Assembly: GCA_002316215.1 (NCBI GenBank)
Contig: DCDB01000157.1
Span: 1 to 17,188 of the forward strand
Reading direction: 5' to 3'
Origin: Lachnospiraceae bacterium UBA1066
GTDB lineage: Bacteria > Bacillota > Clostridia > Lachnospirales > Lachnospiraceae
DNA length: 17,188 bases
Shown: positions 7,592 through 15,842 of the stretch, piece after piece
How the letters are laid out: each line of letters opens with the position of its first letter
Numbering within the stretch: the stretch's first letter is position 1
Position numbers and translations under genes: made by a program
Notes under the pieces: model-generated
What the model saw: only the letters and a program-made list of their open reading frames with translations
Told to the model about the DNA's origin: nothing
The model's database searches: none

Positions 7592-8367
7592 CCGCCGTCC
7601 CTCCTCTGCCTTGCAGCCTCATACATCAGTATTCCCGCCGCCATAGCCGCATTCAATGATTCCACCCTGCCTGCCATCGGTATCCGGATGAGACGGTCAG
7701 CCTGATTGGCCAGATTCTCCGAAAGGCCGCGGCTTTCATTTCCGATAAAAAACACCGTTCCCTTCCGGTAATCGCCTGCGGTATAAGGGGCCTCGGCACC
7801 CAGATACGCCGCATAGGAAAGAACGTCCCGGACCATCATCAAAGAAAGAAGCGAGGTCATGTCCGCAACATAAAAATGCGGGACGCGGTAAATGGAACCC
7901 ATGGTGGACCGTATCGTCTTGGGATTATAAAAATCAACGGAACCCTCCGTAAGGAAAACGGCATCCGCGCCGGCAGCCTCCGCCGTACGCAGGATTGTTC
8001 CGGCATTTCCGGGATCCTGAAGATTTTCCAGAATCAGGAAAAGAGGATTCTCTTTTGCCAGCACGCTTTCCTGGTCGAACTTCATCTTCTTAAGAACCGT
8101 CAGAATTCCCTGGGGAGACTGCGTGTCCGAAAGACCCGCAAAACGTTCCTCGCTGATATCCAGGAGCCTGCCGGCGTTTTCCGGAATCCTGCTTATGATA
8201 TCCGGGTGCTCCGCAGCAAATGCTTTCGTCGTGCAGACCATGACAATCTGTTCCTTCGGAGCTTCACAGAAAAGCTTAATCCCTTCCGTGATAAAAAGGC
8301 CCTGCGTATCGCGGGCCTTTTTATTCTTCTCTAAAAGTTTTATTTCCTTAAATGAAACATCCATCAT
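7588..8367 (-). CDS. TrmH/SpoU-family RNA 2'-O-methyltransferase
   Basis: A SAM-dependent SPOUT methyltransferase, probably acting on rRNA. Residues 1 to about 100 form the substrate-binding domain (GLFITEGIKL at 23-32). The catalytic knot shows motif 1 (LENLQDPGNAGTILRT, 113-128, with the conserved N and R), motif 2 (IGNESRGLS, 208-216) and motif 3 (IRIPMAGRVESLNAAMA, 227-243). The architecture fits RlmB/TsnR-type proteins, but the target nucleotide cannot be read from the sequence. The start lies three bases after the pfkA stop with no strong ribosome site; ATG 8364 is an equally possible start. Confidence 0.93.
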   Translation of the reverse strand: MMDVSFKEIKLLEKNKKARDTQGLFITEGIKLFCEAPKEQIVMVCTTKAFAAEHPDIISRIPENAGRLLDISEERFAGLSDTQSPQGILTVLKKMKFDQESVLAKENPLFLILENLQDPGNAGTILRTAEAAGADAVFLTEGSVDFYNPKTIRSTMGSIYRVPHFYVADMTSLLSLMMVRDVLSYAAYLGAEAPYTAGDYRKGTVFFIGNESRGLSENLANQADRLIRIPMAGRVESLNAAMAAGILMYEAARQRRDGG

Positions 8368-8370
8368 TGA

Positions 8371-9393
8371 TTACAGCTGCTCGTCTTTCAGAGCCTCTTC
8401 GGACTTATAATAGTTATGGGAAAGCGAACGTGCAATCTCCACCTGATACTGCGACAGACCCTTGCTCATTTCCAGTGCCTCGATAATATCGAAGTCCTGG
8501 AATTCGCCGTTCATGTAGCCAACCACACGCTTTGTCTTGCCGGCAATCAGAAGGTCGACGGCCATGCATCCCATCGTGGAAGCGTAAACCCTGTCTTTTG
8601 CCGTCGGGCTGCCGCCGCGCTGCATGTGCCCCAGGATTGTCGCACGCGTCTCAATGCCCGTAGCGGCCTCAATCCGTCTGGCCATGGATGCGGAATGTCC
8701 GACGCCCTCGGCATTGATGATAATATGATGCGTCTTTCCGCGCCTTCTGTTGTCGATAATATTATCGATCAGCTTCTGCTCGTCATAGTCATAGGTTTCC
8801 GGAAGAAGAATGTCTTCCGCGCCGTTGGCGATGCCGCACCACAGTGCGATATAGCCGGCTCTGCGGCCCATAACTTCGATAATGCTGCATCTTTCATGGG
8901 AAGTCGATGTATCACGGACTTTATCGATGGCTTCCATGGCTGTATTGACAGCTGTATCAAAACCAATCGTATATTCCGTGCAGGCAATGTCAAGATCAAT
9001 CGTGCCCGGAAGCCCGATGACATTGATGCCTTCATTTGCCAGCTTTTCTGCGCCGCGGTAGGAACCGTCGCCGCCGATGACGACAAGGCCTTCAATACCG
9101 AACTTGCGGCAGACCTCCGCCGCGCGCTTGATACCTTCCGGCGTACGCATTTCCTTGCAGCGGGCGGTATAAAGAACCGTGCCTCCGCGTTCAATCGTAT
9201 CGGAAACATCCTTGGCCTGCATCTCCTTGATGTCTTCTTCAATAAGACCCGAATATCCCCGGCGTACGCCCATAACCTTAAGGCCTCTTGCAATGCCCCT
9301 GCGGACAACTGCCCTTATTGCTGCATTCATACCCGGTGCATCGCCGCCGCTTGTCAGAACTCCGATTGTCTTAATTTGTTTCTTCTCCGCCAT
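8371..9393 (-). CDS. pfkA: ATP-dependent 6-phosphofructokinase
   Basis: Phosphorylates fructose 6-phosphate in glycolysis. The 340-residue protein has GGDAPGMN (16-23), the ATP-site motif GGDGS (107-111), where glycine rather than aspartate after GGD favours ATP over pyrophosphate, the catalytic PGTIDLD segment (129-135, D133), MGRRAGY (175-181) and GHMQRGGSP near 251. The usual PGTIDND reads PGTIDLD here. ATG 9393 is chosen over ATG 9435 because GGGGAGG (9401-9407) lies seven bases before it and no ribosome site precedes the longer form. It follows dnaE by 66 bases, a pairing common in Firmicutes; the pyruvate kinase gene often next to it is absent. Confidence 0.95.
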   Translation of the reverse strand: MAEKKQIKTIGVLTSGGDAPGMNAAIRAVVRRGIARGLKVMGVRRGYSGLIEEDIKEMQAKDVSDTIERGGTVLYTARCKEMRTPEGIKRAAEVCRKFGIEGLVVIGGDGSYRGAEKLANEGINVIGLPGTIDLDIACTEYTIGFDTAVNTAMEAIDKVRDTSTSHERCSIIEVMGRRAGYIALWCGIANGAEDILLPETYDYDEQKLIDNIIDNRRRGKTHHIIINAEGVGHSASMARRIEAATGIETRATILGHMQRGGSPTAKDRVYASTMGCMAVDLLIAGKTKRVVGYMNGEFQDFDIIEALEMSKGLSQYQVEIARSLSHNYYKSEEALKDEQL

Positions 9394-9400
9394 TTCTATA

Positions 9401-9414
9401 CCTCCCCCGAGGGG
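9401..9414 (-). promoter_or_regulatory. pfkA: pfkA ribosome site overlapped by a GC hairpin
   Basis: On the minus strand CCCCTCGGGG (9405-9414) runs directly into the ribosome site GGGGAGG (9401-9407). Pairing the four C with the four G would partly hide the ribosome site. The loop is very short, so the hairpin may only form as a three-pair stem. It could tune pfkA translation relative to dnaE, or mean nothing. Confidence 0.35.
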
Positions 9415-9459
9415 TTGCAATTTTTCTGAAAACATATTTTTATTTTAAAGCAAAATCAC

Positions 9460-12400
9460 TCACTTTTCAACACTTTTCCGCGTGATTCGTACCGTCACGC
9501 AGCCATCACCGTAAATTTTTTTCAGTGTTTCAAGCATTTCCCCTGTAATCTTCACCGTAAATCCCTCCGGAAGCTTCCGATAGGCTTTCTTATCCTTCAG
9601 ATAAATGAAAACAGGATCGATTCCGTCGGATTCTGAAATGAGCCCCATAAGCTCGTCTTTTGCATCTTCCCAGGCTTCAGAATCCGGAAATGCAATCCAC
9701 AATTCCCGCGGAATCTCATCGAAGGGCGTAATCTTATCACAGATCAGCTTGCTCGGCTTTTCATCTTCAGCCGAGACCCTGCCTTCGACAAAAATCTTGC
9801 TGTCTTCCACCAGCTGTGTCTTATACTGCTCATAAACCTTCGGAAACACCAGCACTTCAACCGATCCGACCAGATCCTCGACTGTAATGAAAGCCATCGT
9901 CTTATTGTTCTTCGTGTATTTGATTGTCTTGGCCGTAATCATTCCGCCGATGATCTCACGGGCGCCATTTTCCACTTTCGGCTCATTGGTTTCCTCATCC
10001 GGCATAAAATCCGAGGAAACTGCAGAGACGTGCATTCTTAAAAGATCCGTCCAGTCCTCGAGCGGATGGCCGCTTAAGTAGACGCCGAGCACTTCTTTTT
10101 CAAAGGCCAGTTTTTCCTCCTTTGAGTACTCCCCGACTTCAGGCAGCCGTATTTCAAACTGCTGTTTCGTTTCAGGGCTCATAAAATCAAAAAGACTCAG
10201 CTGGCCGTCCATCTTCTCCTTGCTGTCTGCCGCAGCCGCATCAAGAACGCGGGCATAAACCTGCATCAGCTGCTTCCTCGTTCCGCCGAGACCGTCCAGA
10301 GCACCGGCCTTGATCAGGTTTTCAATAGCCCGTTTATTGATGTCTTTTCCGTATGTCCGGTCGATAAAGTCCCGGATGGAAGCATACGGTCCGCGCGCCG
10401 TGCGTTCCGAAACGATCATATCGATGACGCCGCGGCCGATGCTCTTTATGGCATAGAGGCCGTAGCGGATCTTCCCGTCTTCAGAGGTAAAGGGTCCCAG
10501 TCCGCTGTTCACGGATGGCGGCAGAATTTTTATCTTCATTTCCCGGCAGTGCAGAATGTATTCCGCGCACTTATCCGGATTGTCGATGACGGATGTCATC
10601 AGGGCGGCCATAAACTCAACCGGATAGTAATATTTCAGGAAAGCCGTCTGCATGGAAATGACAGCATAGGCCGCCGCATGCGATTTGTTGAAAGCATAAT
10701 TGGCGAAATCCGTCATCTGGTCGAAGATTTTATTGGCGACCTCTTCTTTAATCCCGCGCTTTATACAGCCCGGCACGCCTTCCTCCGGATTCCCGAAGAC
10801 AAAATTGCGGCGTTCCTTCTCCATGACGGAAGCTTTTTTCTTCGACATCGCACGGCGTACAAGATCGGAACGGCCCATACTGTAGCCGCCCAGATCACGG
10901 ACAATCTGCATGACCTGTTCCTGGTAAACGATACATCCGTACGTCGGTGCAAGAATCGGCTTCATCTCCCTGCATTCATAAGTAACGCTCTCCGGATGCT
11001 CTTTTCCTTCGATATAGCGCGGAATGAAATCCATCGGACCCGGCCGGTAAAGCGCGATCCCGGCAATGATGTCTTCCAGCGATTTCGGCTTCAGTTCCTT
11101 CATGAAGGCTTTCATACCGGAGCTTTCCAGCTGGAAAACGCCTTCTGTCTTTCCTTTACCGATCATCTCCATGACCGCGGGATCGTTATAATCAATATTC
11201 TTAAGATCCAGATTTTTCTCCGGCAGACGCCTGTTGACAAGCTTCACGGCATTCTGCACGACCGTCAGCGTCCGGAGCCCCAGGAAGTCCATTTTGAGAA
11301 GCCCCAGCTCTTCGAGAGCCGTCATCGTGTACTGGGTCGTAATGGAACCGTCGGCCGCCCTCGAAAGCGGCACATACTCTACGACCGGCTTCTGTGAGAT
11401 GACAACACCGGCCGCGTGCATCGAAGTGTTGCGCGGCAGTCCTTCCAGCCTTTTTGCCATCGTAATCAGCTTATGGACCTCGTCGTCCTCGAGATAACGC
11501 TGTTTTAAATCGGGATTCATTTCCAGCGCTTTGTCGAGCGTAATATTCAGCTCTTTCGGAATCATTTTCGCAATTTCATCAGCTTCGGAGTAAGGAAAGT
11601 CCAGTGCTCTTGCCACGTCGCGGATAACGCCGCGTGCCGCCATCGTACCGAAAGTAACGATCTGGACGACGCGGTCTTTCCCGTATTTCCCGACGACATA
11701 ATCTATGACATCCTGCCTGTGCTCAAAGCAGAAATCGACATCGATATCCGGCATCGTGATACGCTCCGGATTCAGGAAACGTTCAAAAATGAGGTTATAC
11801 TTAAGGGGATCCAGCTCCGTGATGCCGAGAGTATAAGAAACCAGGGAGCCGGCTGCCGAACCCCGCCCCGGACCCACAATGATGTCGTGATCCTTCGCGA
11901 ACTTCACATAGTCCCAGACAATCAGGAAGTAATCGACAAATCCCATGCTCCGGATCGTGGAAAGCTCATAGTCCAGCCGCTGCGTAAGGACAGAGGTCAC
12001 ATGACTGTACTTTTCCTTCAGCCCTTTCCGGCAGAGCATATTCAGGTAAGACCAGGAATCGTAGCCTTCCGGCACATCGAATTTCGGCAGTTTGCGCTCG
12101 CCGAAGGTAATTGTGACATTGCAGCGTTCCGCGATTTTTCCGGTATTTTCAATAGCCTCCGGAATGTAGGAAAAGAGCGCCCGCATTTCTTCTTCCGATT
12201 TAACGAAATACTGTCCGCCTTCATAACGCATGCGGTCTTCGTCCGTGACCTTCTTCGCCGTCTGGATGCACAGAAGGATATCGTGCGGCTCGGCATCTTC
12301 CTTATAAGTATAATGGACGTCGTTCGTGCAGACCAGAGGAAAGCCTTCCTCTTCATGCATACGGATCAGCTGCATGTTGACATGCTTCTGCTCCGGGATG

Positions 12401-12936
12401 CCGTGATCCTGGAGTTCAAGGAAAAAGTTGCCGTCGCCGAAAATATCCCGGTATTCATACGCAGAAGCTTTCGCGGCATTATAGTCCCCCCGGGCAATGG
12501 CTCTCGGAATCTCCCCGGCCAGACAGGCGGAAAGGGCGATGATGCCTTCATGGTATTTTCTCAGGATCTCCTTATCGACCCTGGGACGGTAATAAAAGCC
12601 GTCGACAAAACCGGCTGACACGATCTTCATCAGATGCGCGTAGCCGGTATTATTTTCCGCAAGCAGGACAAGATGGTAGTAACGGTCGTCACGGGCATTC
12701 TGTTCCTTATCAAAGCGGCTGCCCGGCGCGACATAAACTTCGCATCCCAGGATCGGCTTGATTCCGGCCGCCGCAGCTGCTTTGTAAAAATCGATGCAGC
12801 CGTACATGACGCCGTGATCTGTAATAGCCGCGCTCGTCATTCCGAGCTTTTTTACCTGAGCGACATATTCTTTTATCTTGTTCGAGCCGTCAAGAAGTGA
12901 ATATTCTGTATGGACATGAAGATGTGTAAAGGGCAT
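9460..12936 (-). CDS. dnaE: DNA polymerase III subunit alpha (DnaE)
   Basis: The catalytic replicative polymerase of family C, 1158 residues, full length. The N-terminal PHP domain keeps all nine metal ligands (H7, H9, D16, H41, E66, H88, C138, D206, H208). The palm has GPGRGSAAGS (355-364) and the catalytic aspartates D399 and D401 in PDIDVDF, plus D550 in KMDFLGLRT. A helix-hairpin-helix region and a C-terminal OB-fold (about 995-1072, with ITVEDLVGSVEVLVFP) follow. There is no exonuclease domain insertion, so it is DnaE and not PolC. The start abuts the stop of the upstream membrane-protein gene (TAAATG) with only a weak purine-rich ribosome site, suggesting coupling. Confidence 0.97.
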   Translation of the reverse strand: MPFTHLHVHTEYSLLDGSNKIKEYVAQVKKLGMTSAAITDHGVMYGCIDFYKAAAAAGIKPILGCEVYVAPGSRFDKEQNARDDRYYHLVLLAENNTGYAHLMKIVSAGFVDGFYYRPRVDKEILRKYHEGIIALSACLAGEIPRAIARGDYNAAKASAYEYRDIFGDGNFFLELQDHGIPEQKHVNMQLIRMHEEEGFPLVCTNDVHYTYKEDAEPHDILLCIQTAKKVTDEDRMRYEGGQYFVKSEEEMRALFSYIPEAIENTGKIAERCNVTITFGERKLPKFDVPEGYDSWSYLNMLCRKGLKEKYSHVTSVLTQRLDYELSTIRSMGFVDYFLIVWDYVKFAKDHDIIVGPGRGSAAGSLVSYTLGITELDPLKYNLIFERFLNPERITMPDIDVDFCFEHRQDVIDYVVGKYGKDRVVQIVTFGTMAARGVIRDVARALDFPYSEADEIAKMIPKELNITLDKALEMNPDLKQRYLEDDEVHKLITMAKRLEGLPRNTSMHAAGVVISQKPVVEYVPLSRAADGSITTQYTMTALEELGLLKMDFLGLRTLTVVQNAVKLVNRRLPEKNLDLKNIDYNDPAVMEMIGKGKTEGVFQLESSGMKAFMKELKPKSLEDIIAGIALYRPGPMDFIPRYIEGKEHPESVTYECREMKPILAPTYGCIVYQEQVMQIVRDLGGYSMGRSDLVRRAMSKKKASVMEKERRNFVFGNPEEGVPGCIKRGIKEEVANKIFDQMTDFANYAFNKSHAAAYAVISMQTAFLKYYYPVEFMAALMTSVIDNPDKCAEYILHCREMKIKILPPSVNSGLGPFTSEDGKIRYGLYAIKSIGRGVIDMIVSERTARGPYASIRDFIDRTYGKDINKRAIENLIKAGALDGLGGTRKQLMQVYARVLDAAAADSKEKMDGQLSLFDFMSPETKQQFEIRLPEVGEYSKEEKLAFEKEVLGVYLSGHPLEDWTDLLRMHVSAVSSDFMPDEETNEPKVENGAREIIGGMITAKTIKYTKNNKTMAFITVEDLVGSVEVLVFPKVYEQYKTQLVEDSKIFVEGRVSAEDEKPSKLICDKITPFDEIPRELWIAFPDSEAWEDAKDELMGLISESDGIDPVFIYLKDKKAYRKLPEGFTVKITGEMLETLKKIYGDGCVTVRITRKSVEK

Positions 12937-13560
12937 TTATCTCTTTTTTTCCTTTTTTGTATGACGGAACTGGAAAATGATGCCAAGAACCGCCAGAAGA
13001 ATCCCGCCGATAAGCGTAACGGCCGTTTTAAAAGACTGGTCAATGTACGGCACTGCCTTCGGAAGGACATTCGTCATAAGATGCGAAAAGAATGCAAACC
13101 CTCCGGCCAGTCCTGAAGAAAGAATGACCATCGGGCGGACAAAATACATGGAAATGATACCGGCAGCAATTCCCGCGGCAATCGCTATGATAATAACAAT
13201 AGTCGTATCCAGACGGCCATAGGCAATCCCCGCCGCGACAATTCCGAAAGCCAGACCCGTCAGAATAAAAATTCCGACCTTATAAAGGAAAAAGGAGACT
13301 GCTGCAAGGGCAATGCCTATGACAAGTGTTATGACCAGTCCGTAAGGCGATCCGATCCCCAGACGCGCGGAAAGGAAAATGCCGAGCAGGATGCCGGCGA
13401 TAAAACCAATCACTGCCGTGAAAAACCGGAGAAGCTTGTATCCCAGGAAGCAGAAAAGCAGTGACATGATCATGGTAACCACGATACCGACGGTACCCCA
13501 TTTTTCAAAGGACGGAACCTGTGCTGAAAATTGCTGAACCATTTCATTTAAAAATGTCAT
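12937..13560 (-). CDS. Multi-spanning membrane protein, DUF4203-like
   Basis: The 207-residue protein has about seven hydrophobic segments from residue 22 to 200, rich in Gly, Ala and Ile, and ends in a basic tail (RHTKKEKKR). The pattern (LFCFLGYKLLRFFTAVIGF and later repeated Gly-rich helices) resembles DUF4203/TMEM198-type proteins, whose bacterial function is unknown; the match is by eye. ATG 13560 is chosen over an upstream start at 13722 because GGGGAGG (13566-13572) lies five bases before it. It overlaps the feoB stop by four bases and abuts dnaE. A role in iron uptake is possible from position only. Confidence 0.85.
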   Translation of the reverse strand: MTFLNEMVQQFSAQVPSFEKWGTVGIVVTMIMSLLFCFLGYKLLRFFTAVIGFIAGILLGIFLSARLGIGSPYGLVITLVIGIALAAVSFFLYKVGIFILTGLAFGIVAAGIAYGRLDTTIVIIIAIAAGIAAGIISMYFVRPMVILSSGLAGGFAFFSHLMTNVLPKAVPYIDQSFKTAVTLIGGILLAVLGIIFQFRHTKKEKKR

Positions 13561-15842
13561 AAGATCCTCCCCACCTGAAAGATAATGAAAGTGACGACCC
13601 AGGCTATCGCCAGCTGGAATACTATAACAAAAGCCGTGTACTTCCTGCTCCCCGATTCCCTGCGGATCGTAGCCATTGCCGCGATGCACGGAACGTAAAG
13701 CAGACAAAAAACCATAAGACAATAAGCATTTAAGGGACCGAAACCCATCGCCGAAAGATCCGTAACCATTTTACTCATGCCGGCAGCCGACTGCACATTC
13801 GAGATTCCGAAGAGCACCGCGCAGCTGGATACTACGACCTCTTTCGCCGAAATGCCGGCAATCAGCGCCACGACAATCTGCCAGTAGCCCAGTCCCAGCG
13901 GTACGAATACCGGGACAATCGCTTTTCCGGCAAGCGATCCGAAGCTGTTTTCCATGCTGCTGCCGACAAAACCGGACGGTCCGAAATTAAGGATAAACCA
14001 CATGACAATCGATGCGATAAAAATAATCGTCCCGGCGCGTGTCAGATAATCCTTCACCTTTTCCCACACATAAATGAAAATCGTGTGCGAACTCGGCCTC
14101 TTATATTCCGGGAGCTCAATCAGAAGGTCGTTCTCATAGGGCTCCTTATCAAAAAGCTTAGCCAGAAAAGCCACCAGAAGTCCCAGGAGGAAGCCTGCCG
14201 CATAGAGTGAAAACGCAGCCAGACCCGCAAACTTCGGGAAAAACATGCCGGAAAACAAAACATAAATCGGAAGCTTCGCCGAACAGGAAAAGAACGGCGT
14301 AATCAGCATCGTGCGGAAGCGGTCCTTTCGCGTCGCCAGTGCGCGTGACGCCATGATGGCGGGAACCGTACACCCGAAGCCCAGGATCATCGGGATAAAG
14401 GCTTTTCCCGAGAGACCGAGCCGCCCCATAACGCCGTCCATGACATAGGCGACACGTGACATATATCCTGAGTCCTCCAGAAAAGCCAGAGCCAGGAACA
14501 ACACGAAAATATTCGGCAGAAATGTCAGGATTCCGCCGACGCCTGCGATAATGCCGTCACACAAAAGCGAAATGACCGGCGATGCCGCGCCTGCGGACGC
14601 AAGGCCGCTGCGCACTGCATTTGAAAAAAGATCCAGCAGGTATTCGAGCCCGCCCTTCATGGCATTTCCCACGGCAAAGGTCAGGACGAAAACGCCCGCC
14701 ATAATCAGCAGAAAAATCGGCAGCCCCAGCCATCTGTTTGTAAGGATCCTGTCGGCCCGGTCTGTCGCCGCTTCCTTTGTATCTTTATTTACAAGGCATT
14801 CGTCTATGACTTCTTCAATAAAATCATACTTCTGCGTAATGATATCGTCTTCGTAGCTGCGGTCAATGACGTCCGGCAGGTCAAGAGGATATTTTTCGGC
14901 AATTTCCGTATCCTTTTCCAGTTCCTTGATGGCATGCCAGCGGTAATTTGTAAGCGAAGGATAAAGTTCTTTAAGCTTCACGGACACAGCATCGATCTTG
15001 TCTTCTATTTCATCGGAATACACCATGACGTACTGCTGATGATGGTGATGCTGATGATGGCTCTGCGATTCCTTATTATGCGTGTGCTGGTGGATCAGCG
15101 GCGACTGCTTCTCGGAAGAATCCGCGTGGTGGGCTGCCGCATGCATCAGGATATTGAGGCCCTTCTTCGTACGCGCTGAAATCGGGATACAGGGGATGCC
15201 CAGCATTTCCGGAAGACGGTGGAAATCGATTTCCATGCCGCGCTTCTCCACGATGTCCATCATATTGAGCGCCAGGATAACCGGCTTTCCGAGCTCGATG
15301 AGCTGCAGCGTAAGGTAAAGATTCCGTTCAAGCGCCGAAGCATCCGCAATATCAATGATCAGATCCACTTCATCGCTTAAAATGAAGTTCCGGCTGACCG
15401 TTTCTTCCATCGTATAAGCCGTCAGGCTGTAAGTACCGGGAAGGTCGACAAGCTTGAAGGTATCATCGTGATACTTCATCGCTCCTTCCTTCTTTTCAAC
15501 CGACACACCCGGCCAGTTGGCAACCTTTAAATTCGCGCCTGTATAATCATTAAACAGTGTCGTCTTGCCGCAGTTCGGATTCCCGGCAAATGCAATCGTC
15601 AGTGTCTTTTTATAGGTTCCGGTCTCTTCCTTTTCATGGACGGCCGCATCCTCTTCCTTATCCGCAGCTGCGGCAAAATCCGCCGGCTCTCCCGCTTCAG
15701 CTTTACTCCTGAGAGATTCGGAAGCCGCTTCAGCTTCAGCTGTCATATCAGGCTGTCCGGCTGCCGCCTTCGCTTCAGCTGTCACATCAGGCTGTCCGGC
15801 TGCCGCCTTCACGTTTCGTTCATTTTCCGCATCAATGTTCAT
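13557..15842 (-). CDS. feoB: Ferrous iron transporter FeoB
   Basis: The GTPase-coupled Fe(II) uptake protein of the inner membrane, 761 residues. Residues 1-80 are an unusual acidic, Ala-rich extension with a tandem repeat. The G domain has G1 GNPNCGKT (87-94), switch I NWPGVSVEKKEG with Ser114 where E. coli has Thr, G3 DLPG (133-136) and G4 NMMD (193-196). A His-rich insert (234-268) enters the helical spacer domain. The membrane domain from about residue 370 carries the conserved gate motifs FGCTVPAIMASRAL (C491), FFSCSAKLP (C520) and SAKEVVVSS. AAGGAGGTG lies seven bases before the ATG. It overlaps feoA by 11 bases and the next gene by four. No FeoC is present. Confidence 0.97.
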   Translation of the reverse strand: MNIDAENERNVKAAAGQPDVTAEAKAAAGQPDMTAEAEAASESLRSKAEAGEPADFAAAADKEEDAAVHEKEETGTYKKTLTIAFAGNPNCGKTTLFNDYTGANLKVANWPGVSVEKKEGAMKYHDDTFKLVDLPGTYSLTAYTMEETVSRNFILSDEVDLIIDIADASALERNLYLTLQLIELGKPVILALNMMDIVEKRGMEIDFHRLPEMLGIPCIPISARTKKGLNILMHAAAHHADSSEKQSPLIHQHTHNKESQSHHQHHHHQQYVMVYSDEIEDKIDAVSVKLKELYPSLTNYRWHAIKELEKDTEIAEKYPLDLPDVIDRSYEDDIITQKYDFIEEVIDECLVNKDTKEAATDRADRILTNRWLGLPIFLLIMAGVFVLTFAVGNAMKGGLEYLLDLFSNAVRSGLASAGAASPVISLLCDGIIAGVGGILTFLPNIFVLFLALAFLEDSGYMSRVAYVMDGVMGRLGLSGKAFIPMILGFGCTVPAIMASRALATRKDRFRTMLITPFFSCSAKLPIYVLFSGMFFPKFAGLAAFSLYAAGFLLGLLVAFLAKLFDKEPYENDLLIELPEYKRPSSHTIFIYVWEKVKDYLTRAGTIIFIASIVMWFILNFGPSGFVGSSMENSFGSLAGKAIVPVFVPLGLGYWQIVVALIAGISAKEVVVSSCAVLFGISNVQSAAGMSKMVTDLSAMGFGPLNAYCLMVFCLLYVPCIAAMATIRRESGSRKYTAFVIVFQLAIAWVVTFIIFQVGRIL
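15039..15143 (-). other. feoB: Histidine-rich segment of FeoB
   Basis: FeoB residues 234-268 contain twelve histidines, including HQHTH (251-255) and HHQHHHH (262-268). The segment follows the G domain, between its last strand (IPISA) and the helices leading to the membrane. It should face the cytoplasm and could bind Fe(II), Zn(II) or Ni(II). The DNA here is partly a simple repeat of TGATGG-like units, so slippage may have expanded it. Confidence 0.85.
15732..15809. repeat. feoB: 39-bp in-frame tandem duplication in feoB
   Basis: Two adjacent 39-base units differ at a single base and encode KAAAGQPDVTAEA and KAAAGQPDMTAEA (FeoB residues 12-24 and 25-37). The near identity points to a recent duplication within the N-terminal extension, ahead of the GTPase domain. 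Confidence 0.92.

Noticed and set aside
8416..9429. Long plus-strand open frame of 337 codons opposite pfkA
   Set aside because: It is a shadow of pfkA on the other strand. It has no recognisable domain and is rich in Cys, His and Asn from the reversed codon pattern, while pfkA has all family motifs.
9394..9435. Upstream ATG (9435) as the pfkA start
   Set aside because: It has no ribosome site, and the added 14 residues would be encoded by the leader that contains the strong GGGGAGG site for ATG 9393.
10549..12618. Two plus-strand open frames of 282 and 299 codons (10549-11397 and 11719-12618) opposite dnaE
   Set aside because: They lie fully antisense to the conserved core of dnaE and show no family motifs, only reversed-codon composition.
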